A stretch of 9,705 bases of DNA, taken from Bacillaceae bacterium UBA7792 (GTDB lineage Bacteria > Bacillota > Bacilli > Bacillales > Cytobacillaceae). The stretch spans positions 1 to 9,705 of the forward strand of contig DLCS01000030.1 of assembly GCA_002480735.1 (NCBI GenBank), given 5' to 3'. Positions within the stretch are counted from its first letter, which is position 1. The number at the start of each line of letters is the position of its first letter. The position numbers and the translations under genes are program-made. Of the stretch, positions 6,652-9,705 are shown piece by piece. The notes under the pieces are model-generated. The model was not told the DNA's origin and did not search any database. It saw only the letters and a program-made list of their open reading frames with translations.

Positions 6652-6683
6652 AAAAAAAGAGATTGGATGTTCTCCAATCTCTT
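6652..6683 (-). terminator. Intrinsic terminator of the riboswitch leader
   Basis: On the minus strand, an 11-bp perfect stem (AAGAGATTGGA with TCCAATCTCTT) around a GAACA loop is followed by a run of seven T. It lies 70 bases before the permease start and about 70 bases after the glycine aptamer, so it is the expression platform of the riboswitch rather than the end of a gene. Confidence 0.92.
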
Positions 6684-6693
6684 AGGTCTAAGA

Positions 6694-6714
6694 ATAGCAA
6701 ATACAATTTGCTAT
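6694..6714 (-). other. Hairpin between aptamer and terminator
   Basis: ATAGCAAAT and ATTTGCTAT form a perfect 9-bp stem with a 3-base loop on the transcript. Its 5' arm overlaps a competing stem TATGCT/AGCATA (6728-6733 with 6712-6717). It may be part of the switching structure or a spacer hairpin; the role is not determined from sequence. Confidence 0.5.
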
Positions 6715-6753
6715 GCTAACGATGATCAGCATAACAAATATATATTCATTACT

Positions 6754-6820
6754 CTTCTGTCCTTTTGCCTGAGATTGTGAACCCTTCGGCGCCGCTGAAC
6801 CCCAGCGGTCTCTCCAGAAG
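6754..6820 (-). ncRNA. Glycine riboswitch (single gcvT-type aptamer)
   Basis: The minus-strand RNA contains the conserved glycine-aptamer elements in order: GGAGAGACC, a hairpin CCGCTG/CAGCGG, GCGCCGAAGGG, and CTCAGGCAAAAGGACAGA. A closing stem CTTCTG/CAGAAG brings the ends together. Glycine riboswitches are often tandem, but I see only one full core. An upstream hairpin (6827-6850) and the hairpins after the core could be the partial 'ghost' partner described for singlet forms. It sits in the leader of an amino-acid permease, upstream of a strong terminator. The 3' part of the core is complementary to the terminator's 5' arm, which predicts that glycine binding shuts expression off. Confidence 0.93.
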
Positions 6821-6910
6821 CTGCTCCTGCTATAGTGTGATCCATAGCAATCATAGCTTGCTAACTATTAAATTATCTTCTTACTAATAACTATTTCTGA
6901 ATAATTTTAA

Positions 6911-6939
6911 ATTATAGGACTGATAACATCATTTGTCAA
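6911..6939 (-). promoter_or_regulatory. Consensus sigma-A promoter of the riboswitch-permease unit
   Basis: TTGACA (6934-6939) and TATAAT (6911-6916) are both perfect and separated by 17 bases. Transcription would start near 6904, giving a leader of about 320 bases before the TTG start. A promoter this strong fits control at the level of termination. Upstream, 6940-7045 holds only a small ATTCCA/TGGAAT stem-loop and no gene or terminator that I can support. Confidence 0.88.
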
Positions 6940-7045
6940 CGGGAAATAACCACATTCCACTCTTTGGAATTGGACCTTTTTGTAGTAATTTAATTTCAAT
7001 TTTCAACTGTTTTTGATAGTTCAGTCTAGGTTTAACTAACACCGC

Positions 7046-8008
7046 TTACGGGCAGAATAAAAGTAATCTCTCTTGTAAACCTTCTAAGATTTCGTCTGGC
7101 ACTTCCCTCACCTTGATATCCCCACCAAGAAAAAGTAGCCAATTGATTATTTCACTCAATTCTTCAGGATTATCAACATTAATAAAAGTCTTTAGAATGG
7201 CTGTGGTTTGATAAGGGTTTGTATAGGAAATAGAGACTTTTAAAGGATGGTATTTTTTGAACTGGGCAATCGCCTTTGGACCAAGTTCAAGGACAAGGTT
7301 GTTAGCTTCTCCCTGCTTACGTATTTTTTCTAAGATCCTTTTCCTACTTAATCTTTTTTTCACCGGATTTGGTTTGACATCGGTGAGCTGGTCCACGGGA
7401 AAGATTTGTCTCTTCTCTTCGGTTAAGTCAAAGCCTTCTATCAGCCAAAGGCTTTTTTCTCGATAAAGATGTAAGAGATATATGGAGTAAGACTTTATTT
7501 CCTTCCCTTCTTTGATGGTAAGCATTAAATAGCGATCCAACAGAAGGATTTGTATAAGTTTTTCTAACATAGGATGGGGAAGGTCTGACAGATCGAGCAG
7601 ATCAGGATTATTGGGGTTGGTACCTTCAAAAAGCAAGATTTGATTCAAAAGTACAAGGGTCTCCTGCTGGCTTTCCGAGATGAGGCCGAGTAATTTTTCA
7701 GCCAAAGACTGTCGGCTCTTGAGATAAGGAAGCTGTTGATTTCTTGTAGCCATAAAGGCAATAAAAAGAGCTTTGATCTCATTATCAGTAAAGCGAACAG
7801 TTGGCAGGACAGAGTTGCTCATAACAAAATAGCCCCCATCCCTTCCGACTTCGGCGACAAGTGGCATTCCCATGGCTTCAATTTCTCTAATATCTCTTAT
7901 CGCTGTTGAACGGGAAATATTAAATTCCTGCATGATTTCAGAAATCGTAAAATGGGCTCGGTTGTTGATATACCGCATGATCGTATTAATCCGCTCAACT
8001 TTTTTCAT
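7046..8008 (-). CDS. HTH-WYL domain transcriptional regulator (YafY/YobV type)
   Basis: This 320-residue protein begins with an HTH_11-type winged helix (about residues 1-60, FTISEIMQEFNISRSTAIRDIREIEAMGMPLVAEVGRDGGYFV). A WYL-like domain follows (about 140-215, SYSIYLLHLYREKSLWLIEGFDLTEEKRQIFPVDQL), then a C-terminal WCX-like extension. Length and order are typical of YafY/YobV regulators, which sense small ligands through the WYL region. The diagnostic W-Y-L is W-L-I here, a common variant. The ATG at 8008 follows AGGAGG at a good spacing. A minus-strand promoter is visible in the spacer it shares with the divergent GyrI-like operon, and an inverted repeat overlaps that promoter. It probably regulates both itself and the neighbouring operon; this is inferred. 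No clear terminator follows. Confidence 0.87.
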   Translation of the reverse strand: MKKVERINTIMRYINNRAHFTISEIMQEFNISRSTAIRDIREIEAMGMPLVAEVGRDGGYFVMSNSVLPTVRFTDNEIKALFIAFMATRNQQLPYLKSRQSLAEKLLGLISESQQETLVLLNQILLFEGTNPNNPDLLDLSDLPHPMLEKLIQILLLDRYLMLTIKEGKEIKSYSIYLLHLYREKSLWLIEGFDLTEEKRQIFPVDQLTDVKPNPVKKRLSRKRILEKIRKQGEANNLVLELGPKAIAQFKKYHPLKVSISYTNPYQTTAILKTFINVDNPEELSEIINWLLFLGGDIKVREVPDEILEGLQERLLLFCP

Positions 8009-8052
8009 CGAGGCCTCCTAAACAGTATCACTTTTTGACATGATTTAAGACT

Positions 8053-8080
8053 ATTATAAACGTATCAAATGTGAAAACAA
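8053..8080 (-). promoter_or_regulatory. Promoter of the WYL regulator gene
   Basis: On the minus strand TATAAT (8053-8058) lies 16 bases after TTGTTT (8075-8080). The start would be near 8046, leaving a leader of about 38 bases that ends in AGGAGG. The promoter is bracketed and overlapped by the inverted repeat at 8064-8090. Confidence 0.5.
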
Positions 8081-8090
8081 ACCATTTGAT
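8064..8090. promoter_or_regulatory. Inverted repeat, candidate operator for the divergent promoters
   Basis: ATCAAATG (8064-8071) and CATTTGAT (8083-8090) are perfect inverted copies separated by 11 bases. The arm centres are 19 bases apart, about two helical turns. It lies between the WYL regulator and the plus-strand operon, over the -35/spacer of the minus-strand promoter. A dimeric regulator could bind here; the most likely one is the WYL protein. Confidence 0.5.
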
Positions 8091-8118
8091 TAATTTAAGG
8101 AAGGAAGGTTTTTTAACT

Positions 8119-8601
8119 ATGGCAGATTATACTTTAGAGGAAAAGGATAGCTTTACCGTTTTAGGTTTAGGAACGGAGCTTAAGAGCGATTATACAGACT
8201 ATGCTGGCATAACCAAGGAAAAGGCGGACTTTTGGCAAGCAGTCAAACAAGATGGAAGGCTTGACACTCTAAAATCCTTGGCCACAAACAACTACATTTT
8301 TGCCGTGAACGAAGCGGTGAATAATAAAATGATGCATTATGCTGGTGTCATGACAGAGGCAACATTGCCAGAAGAAGAATCTAGAGTGATTCAATTTCCA
8401 AAGGGAGAATACCTCGTTGTTAGAGGTGAAGCAAAGACAGCTGAAGAGTTGAATAATATGCTTACTGGCATTGCCTTTGGTCAGGCTTTACCAGAAGCAA
8501 AAGACTTCGCCTATGTTGGAGGGCCCAATACTACGGTTGAGATGGGAGAGCGAAACGGCCTAGTATTTGGTGAAATGTGGATTCCTGTTGTAAGAAAATA
8601 A
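8119..8601 (+). CDS. GyrI-like / AraC effector-binding domain protein
   Basis: This encodes 160 residues starting MADYTLEEKDSFTVLGLG. It reads as a stand-alone GyrI-like (AraC effector-binding) domain: an opening strand with a conserved (F)TV(L)G pattern, a middle FAVNEAVNNKMMHYAGV, then EYLVVRG and a final strand FGEMWIPVVRK. Such domains bind small hydrophobic or cationic molecules and occur alone or fused to regulators. The ATG at 8119 follows AAGGAAGGAAGG by about 10 bases. A GTG at 8071 in frame lacks any ribosome binding site. It is divergent from a WYL regulator, the arrangement I recall for Bacillus yobU-yobV, so it may report or buffer a ligand for that regulator. A TTGACA at 8035-8040 is a possible -35, but no well-spaced -10 follows it. 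Confidence 0.85.
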   Translation: MADYTLEEKDSFTVLGLGTELKSDYTDYAGITKEKADFWQAVKQDGRLDTLKSLATNNYIFAVNEAVNNKMMHYAGVMTEATLPEEESRVIQFPKGEYLVVRGEAKTAEELNNMLTGIAFGQALPEAKDFAYVGGPNTTVEMGERNGLVFGEMWIPVVRK

Positions 8602-8616
8602 AAGGATAAGGGGTGG

Positions 8617-9087
8617 ATGGAAATGTCCTATATCGTTGATTTCAAAAATGTGTCTACAGTTGGTTTAGAGTCTTCCCCTGTACGTGAGGCGCTTGCTGGT
8701 CTACGTGCGAATGAAGCCCGTTACTTTATGAACAAATATAAGCATGAATTTACAGTGGTACCCGCTAGCGAAAGTCAGGAGACCGTTGATTATGTGAACC
8801 AAGTTCTGAAAGAAGAACGTGATATTGAGTTTGCGGCCAAACCTCTGGAAACATCGCGTTTTCAAGTAGAAAACATCAAATGGGCCTACGTCTTTTATGA
8901 AGATGGTCTTGAAGTCAATGTCATGTATACGGTTGATGACCCTAGGAAGCGGGCCGTTGGTTTTAAGCTCTCCGAAGGGATGGAGGTACCAAAGGAATTA
9001 GAAGGAAAGTTCAAATTTGCTAGACAGAGGTCCAAACTAGCTGGAACCATTCGAGGATCGTTTTTTGTCATTAAAGGAGAATATTAA
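8617..9087 (+). CDS. Conserved-looking soluble protein of unknown function
   Basis: This encodes 156 residues (154 from the second ATG at 8623) with no membrane segment or signal peptide. It is rich in charged residues. Blocks such as NEARYFMNKYKHEF, ENIKWAYVFYEDGLEVNVMYTVDDPRKRAVGF and FKFARQRSKLAGTIRGSFFVIKGEY look like a compact alpha/beta domain with a basic patch near the C-terminus. AAGGGG precedes the start. The spacing favours the ATG at 8623, though 8617 is possible. It begins 15 bases after the GyrI-like gene and ends before a clear terminator, so the two form an operon. I do not recognise a characterised family and assign no function; a link to the GyrI-like protein and WYL regulator is by position only. 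Confidence 0.8.
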   Translation: MEMSYIVDFKNVSTVGLESSPVREALAGLRANEARYFMNKYKHEFTVVPASESQETVDYVNQVLKEERDIEFAAKPLETSRFQVENIKWAYVFYEDGLEVNVMYTVDDPRKRAVGFKLSEGMEVPKELEGKFKFARQRSKLAGTIRGSFFVIKGEY

Positions 9088-9177
9088 AGGAAGCAGCAAT
9101 GAATGTAGAGGAATTCATAAGAAATTCACCCCAAGAGCAAAAACGATCATTCATCCATGCTTATCTCAAAATAATGA

Positions 9178-9215
9178 AACAGCACTTCTCCTATTTGAGA
9201 GTGCTGTTATTTTTT
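9178..9215 (+). terminator. Intrinsic terminator of the GyrI-like operon
   Basis: AACAGCACT and AGTGCTGTT form a 9-bp stem extended by CTC/GAG with one bulged base, around a short loop. TATTTTTT follows. It lies about 90 bases after the stop of the second gene. On the other strand it is followed by TTTCATTATTTTG, so it may also act weakly against transcription coming from the right. Confidence 0.88.
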
Positions 9216-9266
9216 ACGCCTTTTCTGCATGATGTGGGTTTCTTTAAACCAAAAACACCTTATTTT

Positions 9267-9515
9267 CTACAATACTCCTAAACTCTCAATCAACAAATAA
9301 ATCCCTGTAAACAATAAAATGATATATGTAAATATGCGAAAAACAGTTTGATTAATCAGCTTAAATAAAGACAATATTAAATTGATTTGAATAGCTTCAA
9401 TCGGTTTAAATAGTAAAAGAAGAAAAGGAGTAGCCAAAATTGAAAATCCAAATCCTGTACTCGTCTGAAGGACGGAAGCGACTAAAATAATTATTATAAA
9501 TGCGATGATCTCCAT
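9267..9515 (-). pseudogene. TauE/SafE-family exporter remnant with internal deletion
   Basis: This is an 82-codon ORF from the ATG at 9515 (AGGTG about 7 bases upstream) to a TAG. Residues 1-51 (MEIIAFIIIILVASVLQTS, TGFGFSILATPFLLLL, INLILSLF) match the N-terminus of TauE/SafE sulfite-exporter-type permeases, including the TGFGFS motif. Residues from about 52 (KLINQTVFRIFTYIILLFTGIYLLIES) read like the C-terminal helix of the same family, which is normally about 240-260 residues long. The middle five or so membrane segments are therefore missing and the frame is kept. It is most likely a non-functional deletion product, although ribosome binding site and reading frame are intact and a short two- or three-helix protein could still be made. 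The family is recognised from motifs; the deletion is inferred from length. Confidence 0.65.
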
Positions 9516-9676
9516 AAAACACCTACTTCCATTCAATTATAAAGGCTCTTTTCTCAAACATTGTTGCTTTTGAACAAAAAATAATTAGACAAAACTCTTG
9601 TTTATGCAGTCTATCTGTAGAAACAACGGAGAAAAGTGCTACTCAATTTATGCGTATCGCACGCCTAGTATGAAAC

Positions 9677-9702
9677 GGAATGGCCGGTATTAAGGACATT
9701 CC
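9677..9702. repeat. Inverted repeat at the right edge
   Basis: GGAATG (9677-9682) and CATTCC (9697-9702) pair, with CC/GG continuing after one mismatch and an 8-base loop. No T-run is seen in the window. The stretch 9537-9705 otherwise has no supported gene. It could belong to a terminator, a dispersed repeat or a leader beyond the window. Confidence 0.3.
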
Positions 9703-9705
9703 AGA

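Noticed and set aside
6954..6970. ATTCCA/TGGAAT stem-loop upstream of the permease promoter as terminator of the WYL regulator gene
   Set aside because: Six base pairs with no T-run on the minus strand. An operator role is possible but unsupported.
8071..8118. Upstream GTG start for the GyrI-like protein
   Set aside because: No ribosome binding site precedes it and it overlaps the inverted repeat; the ATG at 8119 has a strong AAGGAAGG site and the family-typical N-terminus.
9099..9281. Plus-strand ORF of 60 codons after the GyrI-like operon, with AAAGGAAG before its ATG
   Set aside because: The operon terminator (9178-9215) lies inside it, so full-length transcripts would be rare, and the second half is the terminator stem, its T-run and the antisense of the exporter remnant. 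The first ~27 residues look coding-like, so a decayed gene start is possible, but I cannot support a gene.
1..9705. CRISPR array, tRNA, rRNA, transposase or phage genes
   Set aside because: No regularly spaced repeats, tRNA-like cloverleaf, rRNA sequence or transposase/integrase motifs were seen on either strand.

Overview
The window looks like chromosomal DNA from a low-GC Bacillota, most likely a Bacillaceae member (Bacillus/Neobacillus-like). The signs are strong AGGAGG-type ribosome binding sites, A+T-rich spacers, consensus sigma-A promoters, a CcpA-type cre site, a glycine riboswitch and Bacillus-style gene families. I did not identify the species. All assignments come from reading the sequence and from remembered family knowledge; no search was run.

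Left block (1-5218, minus strand): a sugar phosphotransferase locus. A ROK-family repressor gene (3766-4953) is followed by a leader with a cre site and a possible 20-codon ORF. Then come a lactose/cellobiose-family EIIC permease (2105-3547), a 74-76 residue unknown protein, a 58-residue two-helix membrane protein, a DUF3284 protein and a MupG-like (DUF871) 6-phospho-glycosidase. At the left edge are the first seven codons of what looks like the EIIB subunit. The likely logic is that the PTS imports and phosphorylates a disaccharide, the MupG-like enzyme cleaves the phosphorylated product, and the ROK protein and CcpA set expression. The substrate is unknown. A MurNAc-containing sugar is suggested by MupG, but the permease is not of the MurP (glucose) class.

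Middle block (5219-7045, minus strand): a CycA-type glycine/D-alanine/D-serine permease. Its long leader starts at a TTGACA-17-TATAAT promoter, contains a single glycine riboswitch aptamer and ends in a strong intrinsic terminator before the gene. Base complementarity between the aptamer's 3' part and the 5' arm of the terminator predicts a glycine OFF switch.

Right block (7046-9266): a WYL-domain HTH regulator (minus) diverges from a two-gene plus-strand operon. That operon encodes a GyrI-like effector-binding protein and a 154-156 residue conserved-looking protein of unknown function, and it closes with a clear terminator. The shared promoter region holds a perfect 8-bp inverted repeat.

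Right edge (9267-9705): an 82-codon ORF that reads as the N-terminus of a TauE/SafE exporter joined in frame to its C-terminus. It is probably an internally deleted remnant. The last ~170 bases have no gene that I can see.
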